Assembly (NCBI GenBank): GCA_958298945.1
Contig: OY282606.1
Span: 52,465,920-52,529,919 of the forward strand
Length of the DNA: 64,000 nucleotides
Direction of reading: 5' to 3'
Origin: Atherix ibis
Taxonomy: Eukaryota; Arthropoda; Insecta; Diptera; Athericidae
Shown: one piece after another, positions 12,801-23,560 of the stretch
Numbering within the stretch: position 1 is the first letter of the stretch
How the letters are laid out: each line of letters starts with the position of its first letter
Position numbers and translations under genes: made by a program
The notes under the pieces: generated by a model
What the model saw: only the letters and a program-made list of their open reading frames with translations
Databases searched by the model: none
Told to the model about the DNA's origin: nothing

Positions 12801-14324
12801 AACGCAACCGAAAAGGATGGAACGAGGAAGATGTATTCATCCAGATTCAAAGTCGATGTGAATATTTTTATTCTTATCCATTTTTTTTTCGGTTCTTGTT
12901 TCACTTTTCTATGAATATCTAATTTTTGTATATATTTTCACCCTCAATTTTATTTGCAAATATTTCCAACCCTAACAGGAAAAAAAACCATTGAGTCTTT
13001 CCTACCAGTTTTCCTCTTTGGGGATTTTTAAGTTTTAATTTTTATTTTTTTATTTTAAATATTATCGAGAAAAAAAAATCTAAAATTCTTAAGTGCCAAT
13101 ACAATTTGAGGGTCGTAACTCGACTATTTTACAAGCTTCAGATTCGAACTCAAGACCGCCCTCAGTATCACTAAATCGCTTCACCAAAATATAATTTTTT
13201 TTCAAGTATTTTTAATTAAAAATAAAACAATTTTAAATTAAATTTAAATCATTCAAAAAAAAAAAAGATTTTTAAATAAAATTTCAATTATATTTTCAAA
13301 TTTTATGTTTGATTTTATGAAAATTGATTGATTATAAAAATAAAGGATTGAAAGAGATCAAAAAATTAACCAAAAATATATCTTTTTCCATAATATTTTT
13401 GGTTAAATTTTTCAGAATTTTTTATTTTTTTTGCTGTTTTGTAACCAATATTTTTAAACTAATTTTATAAAAGCAGATTAAATTTATTGGAGCTTAAAGA
13501 AAGATGCTGTAAAATGTTTTTTAGGTGAGAACTGAATTTTTTTTGAAGTAATATTTTTTGTGAGTAAAATAGACTTTTTAGCACAATAGAAAACTTCTGT
13601 TCAATAGTGAGCATTTTTATGGGTTTGCTGCAGTCAAACGAAGAGGAATTGTTATTAAAAACATTTTTTTTTTAAAAATATTTCTTAATTTTCAACAATT
13701 AATTTTTTTAAATATTATTTTCGAATATTTTTTTTAACACTTTTTAATAAAATTTATATCCAAAAGGTATGAGTCCAAAAAAAAATGCTCTCCTTTAAAA
13801 ATGGGTTTACTATGGAATTTATCAAGAATACTCTCAAATTTTTGGGAAATAAACTAAATATAAATTTTTAAATGGAGCATAAAAAAAACAATTTTATAAT
13901 AAAATAATAATTTTTTATTTGGCAATAAATTTTAAAATATTTTTAAAAAAAAATTTATTAAATTACATATTTTTCGATTTTTAAATTTTTTCTGTTAATT
14001 TATGTTAAATTATTATCTTAAAATTAAACTAAAAATATTGTTTAAATAATAATTGCATTTTTTTAAATTTTAGAACATATGAAAATATGGCTACAACAAA
14101 TATTTTTAATCTGTTATAAAATATGTTCTCACATCGAGAGGTATTTAATTCCCAATAATTATGCATTTGAAAGCGGAAAAAAATTAACTCTTCTTTTTCA
14201 AATTCTTAGTTGATTTAAGCACACAGGCTTACTCAGAAATATAAAGGAGATTCCATTTTCTAGCCACTCCCTAATAGAAAAATTATTTCTTACATTTTTG
14301 CTTTTTTAAGTAAATTAATATTCA
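12801..14324. other. AT-rich non-coding DNA
   Basis: Mostly A/T tracts, particularly 13190-14070. No gene or repeat family is recognised. Confidence 0.55.
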
Positions 14325-14408
14325 ATATTCGCCAATGTTCCACAAGGTAGTGCACGTGGTCCAATCCTGTACATTCACTATTGCAGAAACGCATTGGAAA
14401 CTGTATGA
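14325..14408 (+). pseudogene. Reverse transcriptase scrap
   Basis: In one frame this reads NVPQGSARGPILYIHY followed by a stop at 14406. That is the VPQGS-x2-GP-x-LY palm motif of reverse transcriptases. It is about 28 codons long and abuts a rearranged mariner. The parent element cannot be named. Confidence 0.65.
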
Positions 14409-15011
14409 ATCCAAAAAATGGATCAAAGAATCCGTTTCGGGAACAAGAAAAAGTCACAGGAGGCCAGATCTGGAGAATACGGTGCCTGCTGCATTATTGG
14501 TGTGTTATTTTTGGCTAAAAATTCGCGCACAAGCAACGATACGTGAGCGGGGGCGTTGACATGGTGCTAAAGCCAATTTTTGTTCTTCCACAAATCCGGG
14601 AGTTTCTGGCGGATTGCTTTGCGCAACTTGCACATAACTTCCAGGTAACATTCCTTATTGACCGTTCTTCCCTGTGGCAAAAACTTATGATGCACCACGC
14701 CCATGCAGTCAAAAAAAACTGTAAGCAAAACCTTCACATTCGACCGAACTTGGCGCGCTTTTTTCGATCTTGGCTCGTGCAGCAGCTTCCATTGGGATGA
14801 TTGAGCTTTGGTTTCCACGTCATAGCCATAAACCCATGATTCATCACCAGTTATGACCCTCTGGAGCAAATTTGGGTAGTTGCGGACAGAATCCAACAGC
14901 TCCTTAGCAATGTTAATGCGATGCTGTTTTTGGTAGAAATTGGGACAAAATCGAAGACGAGCCAAAACACGTGCAAGCAAAGCAGCTGTCAAAAATTAAC
15001 TGAACATTCCA
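14408..15011 (-). mobile_element. Mariner family B copy 1, rearranged and without terminal repeats
   Basis: From 15011 down to about 14436 the minus strand carries most of a DD34D mariner transposase: LARVLARL, VITGDESWVYGYD with Asp1, HEPRSKKARQ, QGRTVNKE, NAPAHVSLLVREFL and the reverse of PDLAS-DFFLFPKL. Asp2 is changed to Val (HHVN) and is preceded by a TAG stop. On the left, about 25 bp matching the family's start-codon region (ATGGATCAAAGAATCCG, compare 55966) lie in the opposite orientation and join the C-terminal part directly. This shows an internal inversion junction near 14435. Neither terminal repeat is present. Confidence 0.8.
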
Positions 15012-15139
15012 CTCAAGAATTATTCTCGAAATTGTTGTTGTTGTTCGTAAGGTCCCGTAGATATGCGCCAGAGGCCACTTCATAGCGCCACGACCGTGAG
15101 GCCATTTGGTGACTTCGTAGTACGTGTTGGAAATCATCT
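15012..15139. other. Unassigned linker between two repeats
   Basis: A short GC-richer stretch containing a GTTGTT microsatellite. It is probably another repeat fragment, but I do not recognise it. Confidence 0.3.
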
Positions 15140-15454
15140 GAGAGAGACTGGTCTGTGGTTAGTAGTATAGAATATTAAGAATTTTGTTATATTTTGTAGA
15201 GCAGATAAGTATGTTGTAGAAGTTTAAATAGGGGACTAGCGAATGTGGTTGTGGGTCACGAGCTCCATAATGGGAGGAATACTGCTGGCGAAGTAATTCT
15301 TGGTTATGTGGCATTCCTGTAGAATATGGATGATAGTGAAATGGGTGCCACAGGATTGGCATAAAGGATTAATGGTATTGCCAAAAAGGAAATTTTGAAT
15401 ACGCATATATATAATGGTTAGAGGATGATAGATGGTAGGAAAGGGAGTGAATGT

Positions 15455-16271
15455 ACCAGGTATATAAGCTTAAATCCGCTGTTTTTTAGTCAAAGAAAAA
15501 ATCATAGAAAGCAAAAACAAATTTATTTAAAATACTTGCTCTCGCTAGCTATACATTTTTCCCATCTCTCAGGCAATTTTTGGATACCACGCCTAAAAAT
15601 TCCTTCTCTTTCGAGGCAAACCACTCAGCAAGCCATTTTCGGACATCTTCGTAAGAATCGAAGTGCTGCTCAGCGAGCGCGTGGTCGATCGACGAAAACA
15701 GGTGGTAGTCGAAAGGGCCCAGGTCTGCTGAATAAGCGGGGTGGGTTAACTCCTCCCAGTTAAGTGTCTCCAAGTAGTTTTGGACCATTTCTGACGTGTG
15801 CGATGGCGTGTTGTCGTGGAGGAAAATCAGCTTGTCATGTCTTTGTTGATAATCCGTCCTTTTTTCACGCAGAGCACAGTGCAATTTAATCAGTTGTTGG
15901 TGGTAGCGGTAGACAGTGACAGTTTCACCAGGTTTCAACATCTCATAGTAGACGATACCCTGCTGATCCCACCAAACGCACAGCAACGTCTTCCGTCCGA
16001 AGCAATTTGGTCTTGGGGAAGATGTTGCTGGTTGGCCGGGATCAACCCACGAGTTCTTGGGTTTAGGTTTCTCCAAATATATCCACTTTTCATCGCCTGT
16101 AACAATCCGATGCACAAACGACTTTCTTTTTTGTCTGGCGACCAAGATTTCTCATGTGTTTAGGCATCGCTGCATCTGCCTAGCGTTCAATTCATGGCGT
16201 GTCCATGGTAGCTTAATACGCTCTCTCACGCCATCTATGACCAAACAGCGGATTTAAGCTTATACTCCTGG
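15455..16271 (-). mobile_element. Mariner family A copy 2, internally deleted
   Basis: Both ends carry the family terminal repeat (CCAGGTATATAAGCTTAAAT on the left, its inverse on the right), flanked by TA on each side (15453-15454, 16272-16273). The element is 817 bp against about 1280 bp for fuller copies. The deletion fuses the 5' untranslated region to the WVPHEL region near 16195, where a shared CAT triplet marks the joint. It sits inside a non-LTR relic, so it is the younger of the two. Confidence 0.93.
15549..16185 (-). pseudogene. Mariner family A transposase, N-terminally deleted
   Basis: The remaining coding part begins around HELNARQM and keeps all three catalytic aspartates: VTGDEKW, FLHDNTPSH and FDYHLF. 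The spacing between Asp2 and Asp3 is 34 residues, as expected for DD34D mariners. The DNA-binding half is gone, so it cannot recognise its own ends. The catalytic half reads open for nearly 200 codons from 16145 down to the end of the track at 15549, ending in KNCLRDGKNV where relatives read LPERWEKCVASEGKYFE, so the tail is frameshifted. Confidence 0.88.
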
Positions 16272-17150
16272 TATTTATTGAATAGGATCGTCAATAAAGG
16301 AGATCCTTGTGGGATGCCATTTTTCATTTCGCGTTTTAACGAAAAATGACCGTTGGCGCGTACCGGGAAGGTTCTACCAGTTAGGTAGGAACGTAGTAGT
16401 GCCAATGTTGCAGAGTCTACTCCTCACTCTGCCAGCTGTAAGAGTACCCTGTATGGGCAAATAGCAATTATGGATTGAATGTTGGAGTTCTAGTAGTATA
16501 GTCAGAGTTCCTTTGCCTGACCTGTAGGCATATTGTTGGGGGCTGAGTCTATATTCAAGCGCCTGGTTAAGTCTTGTAGCTAAGATCTTTTTAAGGATCT
16601 TGGAAGTACAAGGCAATAATGAAATTGGTCTAAAGTTGTTAGCCGAAGAATGGGAGAGATTTTTCTGGCTTTTGCGACCTTCCAGCTATTTGGGAAAATA
16701 TATTTTTTTCAGAATTTTGTTAAAGAGGTTGACAATTCTAATATGAAAATCGAAGATGTCTCTTTAATTATTTAAAAAAAAACGTTGTCCATACCAGGTG
16801 TGGTACCCTTGAAGAAATTCAACGAAAAGTTGAACCTCGCAAGCGTTACTGGATGGTTCAAAATTATTGTGGAGGCTGACGGTATAGGCCAGAGATTTTC
16901 CGTGAAGTATTATTTATCTCTACGGCATGAATCACTAAGGTGTGCCAGTCCATTCTCAGACTCAATAGATGGGATAATCCCATTTTTTTGGCGATCAAGA
17001 ATGCAGTTAATACCTCTCCATGCTTCTTTCGACGAAGTTCGGGAATCAATTGAGGCGGTGAAGTTATTCCAAACTGTTCGTTTGGCCTGTTTAAATCGTA
17101 TTCTCGAAATTTTTATCACATCCTTTTATATTTTTATTAGGTTGAATAAT

Positions 17151-17700
17151 ATTCCTTTTTTATCTTGTAAAAAAAACTATATTTAACATAAATCAAATTT
17201 TCAATTCTACAAAAATTAATAATTTTAAAAAAAAATAGGAAATTGTGCAAAAAAATTAAAAAATAAAATTTATTTGGTGCAAAAAAATTAAAAAATAAAA
17301 TTTTTTTTGCAAATATGACAAATATTTAAGCAAACATTAATAATATTTAATTTGTAAAATTAACTACACAGTTGAGAAATAAAAAAAAAAAAACACCATT
17401 TTGGGAAAAGGTAAAAAAAAACAATTACATTATAAAAAAAAATAATAAAAATGTAGAAAATTCAAATAAAATTCTCTGATTTTTAAAAAAAATTGAAATT
17501 GCATAACATCAAGAATTGTGTTTAGTTGCCTAGTAGTTTATGGGCGTTTTTTTCTTCCATCTTAAATCTTACATAAAAATTATAATTAATCTTTGATAAT
17601 TACTACACGTAACTGTTAACAATCGATGAAAAATGACAATTTATTGAATAAAAATAATAAATCAAAAATTTTCATTATAAAAAAGCAAACGTTTTTTGCT
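17151..17700. other. AT-rich non-coding DNA
   Basis: A/T tracts including a duplicated phrase (GCAAAAAAATTAAAAAATAAA near 17245 and 17279). Nothing else is recognised. Confidence 0.55.
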
Positions 17701-19720
17701 TACTATTTTCTTTTGCACTAGCGTGTGAACGACGAACAATTTCCAATTAAGTGAAAAATGGCCAATTCCCAGCCACTTGTACTCAGAGCGATGACGATGG
17801 AGATGGCGATGGAGATCGGCGGTGTCAGGCAAGAGACAACTAATTGCAGTTTGGCTGTTTTGGTCACATTAAAAATTGTTGTTTTCTCTTTGATTTTTTC
17901 TTGTTGCTTTATTCTTCCTCATATTGTAACAATGTAGTTTGATACTTTGTTGCACTCGTAAGCATTTGCAAGGCGTCAACATGACATTATTACTCATACG
18001 CTCGTACATCGAAAGAAAGGGCGTGCGAATGTAGTCGGTTGCCACTGGTCACTCTTTTGCACGTACGAAGCCGTAACTCTTTCCTCATACGCGGTCATGT
18101 GTATGTGCACTCATTCCTGTATCGATAATTGACAATCGGATGAGCACATCTCGTTTGGGTTGGAGGTGGGGTTGCCACAAAATGGGAATGGGACCGTGTG
18201 TGTTCGGAACAAATCATGTTTGTTTATTTCGGCTTTAATTGAGTCGTTTTGTCCTAATTAAGTCCCGTTTCGAAATCCCCGTCGTCGAATAATTCGTCAA
18301 TTGCCTTATCGAGTGAGGAATATGGGGATCGCGTTCGGACGAAATCGGGAACTAATCGCAACCACCGCCTTGCCTGGGCCAGGATGTGATTCAGTTCGTC
18401 GCACACACACACATTGTAGGGATTCGATTCGGTTCGGTTTGGTCAGTAAATTTCCTTCGAAAACTATTCCATTTTCTCTTATTGCCTATTGACTATCCTC
18501 TCCTAAACAAACCGAACCCATAATTACGTATTGACCACCCCCTTTGATAGATGGAAAATGTTTCAATTCTTTTTCTTAAATTTATTTGTTCATTTTGTCC
18601 GTTTGTCTGTTTATTATTATTACGATATATTCCGTTTGTCTGACTGTTTGTCTGTTTATTCGTCTGCTTATCTGTTTGTTGATTAGTCTATTTTCGTGTA
18701 CTCAATTAATGCGAGTACATTTAAGAAATTCCAAAAATGATGGGAAAAATGAACTGAATTAAATTTTTCTGCCGAGCATAAAGGCTGGCACACATTCTTA
18801 TGTACAGCAAAGTTATTCGTATCGTTAAACGCGAGGGGCGAGATACAAAACCAAAAATAAAAAGGGTGTTCTAGGGTCGAAACCCCAACATCATCGAAAT
18901 GGAAGAAATTGGTTGCCATGCGCGCACTCCCAACGACCTGCATTGTACAAACAATCAATGTTCGAAGATACGACTATGAATGTGTAACTGGCAATAAGAG
19001 CTGTGCCCAGTGCTGTGACTGTAGCTGTAGCCCTATCGGTATCTGCAGATCTAAACGGCGGTGGGTAGTGTTTCTGGAATAGCTGTAGGGCATAGTCACT
19101 GTCGAAATAGTAACTACACGGTAATAAAAGTCATGTTTTAACAGTGCACCTCATACCCGGAGAATCGACCGGGTATGTCTTTCCAAATGATGTTCGTTTT
19201 TGGAACAGTGTGGGTCTGTTATATACGTAACGGAGATGATGCCCTTTTCTAGGAAAGTAAATGTATCCCTTCAAGATATTCTTGTATCTGTTCTTCTTCT
19301 TATTATTATTATTTTTATTTTTTTTAGTGCACTGCAAACACGACAGACAAGGAAGGGAATCGATAGAAACGGAAAGGATAATTTTTAGGTATATAAGATA
19401 GTCAGTGAGGCAACTTCTTAGATTTACGACTGACAACGGTTCTTTATAAGCATGTCTTGCTCTAGCCTTGTTCGGAATTCAAATCGTATAGGGTGAAAGG
19501 AAGGGTGAAAACACAAAATTCGAGTTTGTATGAGAAGTTGAAATACGAAGGAGCGTAGGAGTGTCAATTATCAGGACAGGACTGTACAACCTTTGGTCTC
19601 ATCGCGCAGTAACCCTTAACTGATAGGTAAGGGGTTGATAGCATAAGCAAGCGGCAGGGACATTTTCTGGTTTGGATGCTATTAGTTCAGGTACGTACTC
19701 ATCTGTCTTCAAAAGTTATT
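17701..19720. other. GC-richer non-coding block
   Basis: Mixed composition, with a GATGGAGATGGCGATGGAGAT repeat at about 17797-17817, a run of TCTGTTTGTCTGTTT-like units at 18600-18680 and an inverted repeat at 19152-19177. Short ORFs on both strands match nothing known. It may be regulatory, given its place downstream of Abd-B; that is inference. Confidence 0.35.
19152..19177. repeat. Perfect 9-bp inverted repeat, 8-nt loop
   Basis: CATACCCGG (19152-19160) and CCGGGTATG (19169-19177) are exact reverse complements around AGAATCGA. It could be a dimeric protein site or a small hairpin. Confidence 0.8.
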
Positions 19721-20152
19721 TTTCCTTAATTTCCTTTCGTTTTTTTTTATCTCTCCTCTTGACTATTATTGAAGTTGTTATAGAAGGAATTGTAGTTTTA
19801 TGAATACTACTTTTTCTTTTTTTTGCTGTGGAAATAGTGTTGATGATATCCTTATTTTCGTCTATACGTGTAAATTCAAGACGACAGTCTGCACCCTTCA
19901 ATTTTTTTTAAAGATAAGATAAATGATCAAATTGGAAAAATACTGAAAATAAAATAAAAATATCAGCAGAGAAATCAAGAAGAAAAGGACAAAATTGGAA
20001 GAGGAAATTGGCCGCCATCTTTTTCTTATACATTATATGAAAAATATGAGTTTTTTTTTTATTTTTTATTTTTCATAGAGTGAGGAGTAATATTCGAATT
20101 GATTTTTATCATTTTTAAAGAATATTCTTTTAACGATAAATTAAGAAGTGAG

Positions 20153-20272
20153 AAAATAGGAACTCATCTTGGAGCCATTAATATTTTTAAAATTAGTCTT
20201 TTCTGAAAAATTTGAATAGCAGAAAAGACTAATTTTAAAAATATTAATGGCTCCAAGATGAGTTCCTATTTT
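20153..20272. repeat. Perfect 53-bp inverted repeat with 14-nt loop
   Basis: Arm 20153-20205 is the exact reverse complement of arm 20220-20272, with 53 of 53 positions matched by eye. The loop is AAAAATTTGAATAG. The arms are not homopolymeric (they contain CTCATCTTGGAGCCATTAAT). Transcription of either strand would give a long perfect hairpin. There are no transposon ends or target duplications beyond A/T bases. It may be a snap-back duplication, a hairpin-RNA source or an assembly or cloning artefact. Confidence 0.97.
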
Positions 20273-20980
20273 TAAAGTAGCTCCAGTTTCGATCTTCAAA
20301 AAAAAAAACCACTGCAATTATTCTGTGAAGTTTTCGAAATAAAACCAATTAAAAATTCTTCTTTCTCCTTCAATTCCATCTTCGAAATTTACATTCGTAC
20401 CCGGAATTTTCTCTCTTTATTAGCAGAATTAGAACTATTCTTCAGCATTTTTAATATATATTTTCTTTTACGGGTATATGCAAAAGTTTCTATGAAAACA
20501 CTGCTCTTTATTTTTAATAGTTTCATTAACAATCATTATTATTTATGGTAAATACTATTAATAAGCACACAGTATCTGTGCCGTCCAACAGATGTCGTTG
20601 AACGTCAACAAGTAAACTTGCGTTAATTTTTTCTTTTGGATTCAGTTCAATTTTTTTTTTCAAAATGTCACAGACAAATTTTCGATTCGATTTATTGTTT
20701 TTTTTTTTAAACTCAGCACACAGTTTTCCTAACAAAACTTATTAACAATTTTCATAAAAAATAACATTTTTTCACAGCTTCAATTTTAATTGCAAATTTT
20801 TCCAATAATTTTTAATATAAATTACAATAAATGTTTTTTTTTTACAAATTTTTAGCAATTAAGACTAGAGATGCCACTGCCTTCTCTTAAAACAATTTCA
20901 TAACTTTTCGACTGAGAATTTTTTTTTTTTTTGTAAAAATATCTACGAAAGATCACGCTTTAAAGGATGGAAGAGAAAAA
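20273..20980. other. AT-rich non-coding DNA
   Basis: No gene is seen. It contains CAACAGATGTCGTT at 20586-20599, shared exactly with 42017-42030. Confidence 0.5.
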
Positions 20981-21600
20981 AATATTTTTTTTCCCTTATA
21001 AAAGTGCATATTTTCATTTTCAATTATCCCCGATCTCTTCCCCTCATTATTGAACAATTTTTTTGTATTTGGAATGGAGTTAAGCAGACCAACCCTCCAC
21101 CGCTGCCGCCGTCATCTAGGCATCAATCGCGAACAAAGTCATTCGCTTTATTATCCTTTATAAGGAAAGAATATTCTGAAATGCGGAATTGGGAGGGTGA
21201 ACGTGCTTGGTTTGTACTAACTCTAGACGGTTTGGGGGGAGGGGGAGGAGGGAGGGTGGGGTATGGGCAGGTTGAGTTGAAAATTGTTATTTCAGCCCCT
21301 TTTTTCTGTTATCGATTGGCGTGGTGCTCATGTCAGCAAAATCCGAGGCGCTGCGATTGAACGAGTTGATGCTGCAAGCAAACGGCCATGGATACACGCT
21401 CTTGTCGCCAGGGTCGTTGTATGCTCTGACCGTTTGGCGCTAGGTGGTGCCAATTTATGAGCATATGCAGTGGTGGCGTTAATGGCGGAGGAGGCGCCGA
21501 TTACGGGGCGGCACAGTATGTGCACAGTCAACGGTTAATATTCACCAATAGCACTTTTACGGATGGTAAGCTACGCCAAGAAGAGGACGAGGCTGGTTTT
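20981..21600. other. GC-rich non-coding island
   Basis: One of the most GC-rich parts of the window, with a G-run at 21233-21258 and GGCGGAGGAGGCGCC near 21484. A near-match to the CTCF core, AGGTGGTGC, lies at 21442-21450. Opposing ORFs show no family resemblance. It is a candidate regulatory element by composition and position only. Confidence 0.35.
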
Positions 21601-22560
21601 TATGGTCTTTCGAATTTTTTATTACTATTTACTGGTTCACCAAACGTTAAATAGATGTCAGGAGATGTACTGTTTTTCAACGAATGTAAAATTAGTTTTT
21701 TTTTTGCTTGCTGGATTTCTTTTTAAAATACAAAAAAAAAAAAAAAAATTAATAAAACAAAAAAAAAATGCTTCTTTGTGCAAAAAATTCGTTTACTTCT
21801 TTTTCTATTGTGTTAAAGGGTAAATTTGGTATTTTCTTTGTAGTTTTAGTTTTAGGTGAGATGAGATATTCAGATTTTAAAGATTTTAAATTTTTCCGAA
21901 AGGAAATTGTCAAAAGAAATTGAAAGCTTGTTTCTGAAAAGTCTTTTTTTTATTATTGAACAAAAAATAATCGTTGGTAGTAAACAAAAAATACTCAAAA
22001 AATTATTTTTATCTAAAAAATTGTTCAAAAATTTCAAAATATTTCTAATAAACACCGTTTGCTGTCATCGAAAACTTGTCAATCTATTTTTATGACGATA
22101 TTAGGTATAGTTTACTATATCCTCTTTTTTCCTAATCTTCAATCCGGTGTTTTGAAATAGTTTTTTTTTTAAAGTTCCTCTTGTGTATCTGGAAAGAGTT
22201 CTCAGCCCAAATAATCTTCTTTATCAAATGAAAAAATGTCAATAGAAAAAGCATAAAATTTTCTAAAAATACACAACAATTTTTATGTTGATTGAACATG
22301 ACAAAAAAAAACTAAAAACCTCAAATCTCTTCCTACGCACATCGATTGGGATTTTCGATTCCATTTTGACTAACTTCGAAAGATTTTTAAGCTAATAAAA
22401 AAAATTGATTGGTCAAGTGGAAAAATGGTGGCTCTAAAGTTTAAAATAATTTTGAAAATTATTTTTTTGGGAAGAAACTTGTTTAAAACTATTATTTTTT
22501 TTTTAACTGAAAATATTTTATTTGAAGGAAAAACGTGAAAATATCTACAAAACATTTAGA
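21601..22560. other. AT-rich non-coding DNA
   Basis: Homopolymer-rich sequence with stops in all frames apart from low-complexity ORFs. Nothing is recognised. Confidence 0.55.
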
Positions 22561-22563
22561 ATA

Positions 22564-23287
22564 CGAGGTCTGCTCAAAAAGTATCGTGAATTTTGAATTT
22601 CCACGGGTTATGTACGAGTATATTCGATTTCCGATTTTTTTATGGCGTTATGTTGGTACTCATGTCTCTCACCAATGCCGATAAGTTCGGCCATTTTGAA
22701 TGTTCAGTTAAATTTTGGCAGCCGTTTTGCTTGCACGTGTTTTGGCTCGTCTTCGATTTTTGCCCATTCCAAAAAATTGATCGCATAACAGTAATTGCGC
22801 ATAACTTGCAGGTAATATTCCTTATTGACCGTTCTACCCTGTGGCAAGAACTCATGATACACCACGCCCCTGTAATCGAAGAAAACTGTAAGCAAAACCT
22901 TCACATTCGACCGAACTTGGCGCGCTTTTTTCGGTCTTGGCTCGTGCGGCAGCTTCCATTGGGATGATTGAGCTTTGGTTTCCATGTCATAACCATAAAC
23001 CCAGTTATGACCCTCTGGAGCAAATTTGGGTATTCGCAGACAGAGTCCAACAGCTTCTTAGCAATGTTAATGCGATGCTGTTTTTGGTCGCAGTTGAGCA
23101 AAAATCGAAGACTAGCCAAAATACGTGCAAGCAAAGCAACTGTCAAAAATTAACTGAACATTCAAAATGGCCGAACTTGTCGGCATAAGTGAGAGACATG
23201 AGTACCAACACAACGCCAAAAATCGAAAATCAAATAAACGTAAACCGCGGAAATTCAAAATTCGCGATACTTTTTGAACAGACCTCG
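22564..23287 (-). mobile_element. Mariner family B copy 2, foldback form with about 200-bp inverted arms
   Basis: The element is flanked by TA (22562-22563 and 23288-23289) and begins and ends with the family terminal repeat (GAGGTCTG-TCAAAAAGTATCG). Normal family members share only about 30 bp at their two ends. Here the homology runs about 200 bp inward: 22564-22767 and the reverse of 23097-23287 both carry the element's 5' region, including TTGAATGTTCAGTTAA and CTTGCACGT. The centre (about 22770-23096) holds part of the transposase on the minus strand. The C-terminal half has been replaced by an inverted copy of the 5' end. Confidence 0.88.
22770..23140 (-). pseudogene. Mariner family B transposase fragment
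   Basis: Minus-strand pieces read LLARILASLRF, INIAKKLLDSVCEYPNLLQR, VITG, WKPKLNHPNGSCRTSQDRKK and FGRM, then KVLLTVFFDYRGVVYHEFLPQ and GRTVNKEYYLQVM. The segment that should hold Asp1 (ESW after VITGD) is deleted, and nothing after QVMR-YC is present, so Asp2 and Asp3 are absent. It is not functional. Confidence 0.85.
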
Positions 23288-23560
23288 TAGAGCAGGTTTG
23301 AACTAAACTAACTTAATGAGTTATCAGTGATTCAATTTTCTAAATTCAAATAGAGATTATTAAAGCCGTCCTAGTTTGGTTTTTTTTCAAAAGCAACTTA
23401 TTATGTATCTGGGACTGTAAGAAGCTCTCATTTGTAGATTTTATAATAAATTTTGAAAGATTTGTCAATATTCCGTATTGAGTTCACGGGACTCTAGTGC
23501 TACTAATAATAAGTTTTCTTATAAAATGTAAAAGGTGTCTTCTGTATTCCTAAGAAAATA
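23288..23560. other. Short non-coding spacer between two mariners
   Basis: No motif is recognised. Confidence 0.5.

Larger units (their letters stand above)
15140..17150 (-). mobile_element. Non-LTR retrotransposon relic split by a mariner
   Basis: Minus-strand pieces appear in order. QAKRTVWNNFTASIDSRTSS (about 17090-17030) is the linker before the reverse transcriptase. LPCTSKILKKILATRL and LSPQQYAYRSGKGT (16620-16520) are the fingers. RSYLTGRTFPVRANGHFS and NGIPQGSPLLTILFN (about 16400-16275) are the palm. The mariner at 15455-16271 interrupts here. Beyond it, NPLCQSCGTHFTIIHILQEC is the C-terminal Cys-Cys-His-Cys motif, ending at a TAG at 15236-15238. The rest of the palm, the YADD box, the thumb and any RNase H are missing between the flanks, so the element was already deleted, or lost DNA with the insertion. 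The motif style suggests an I/jockey-group element. Confidence 0.8.
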
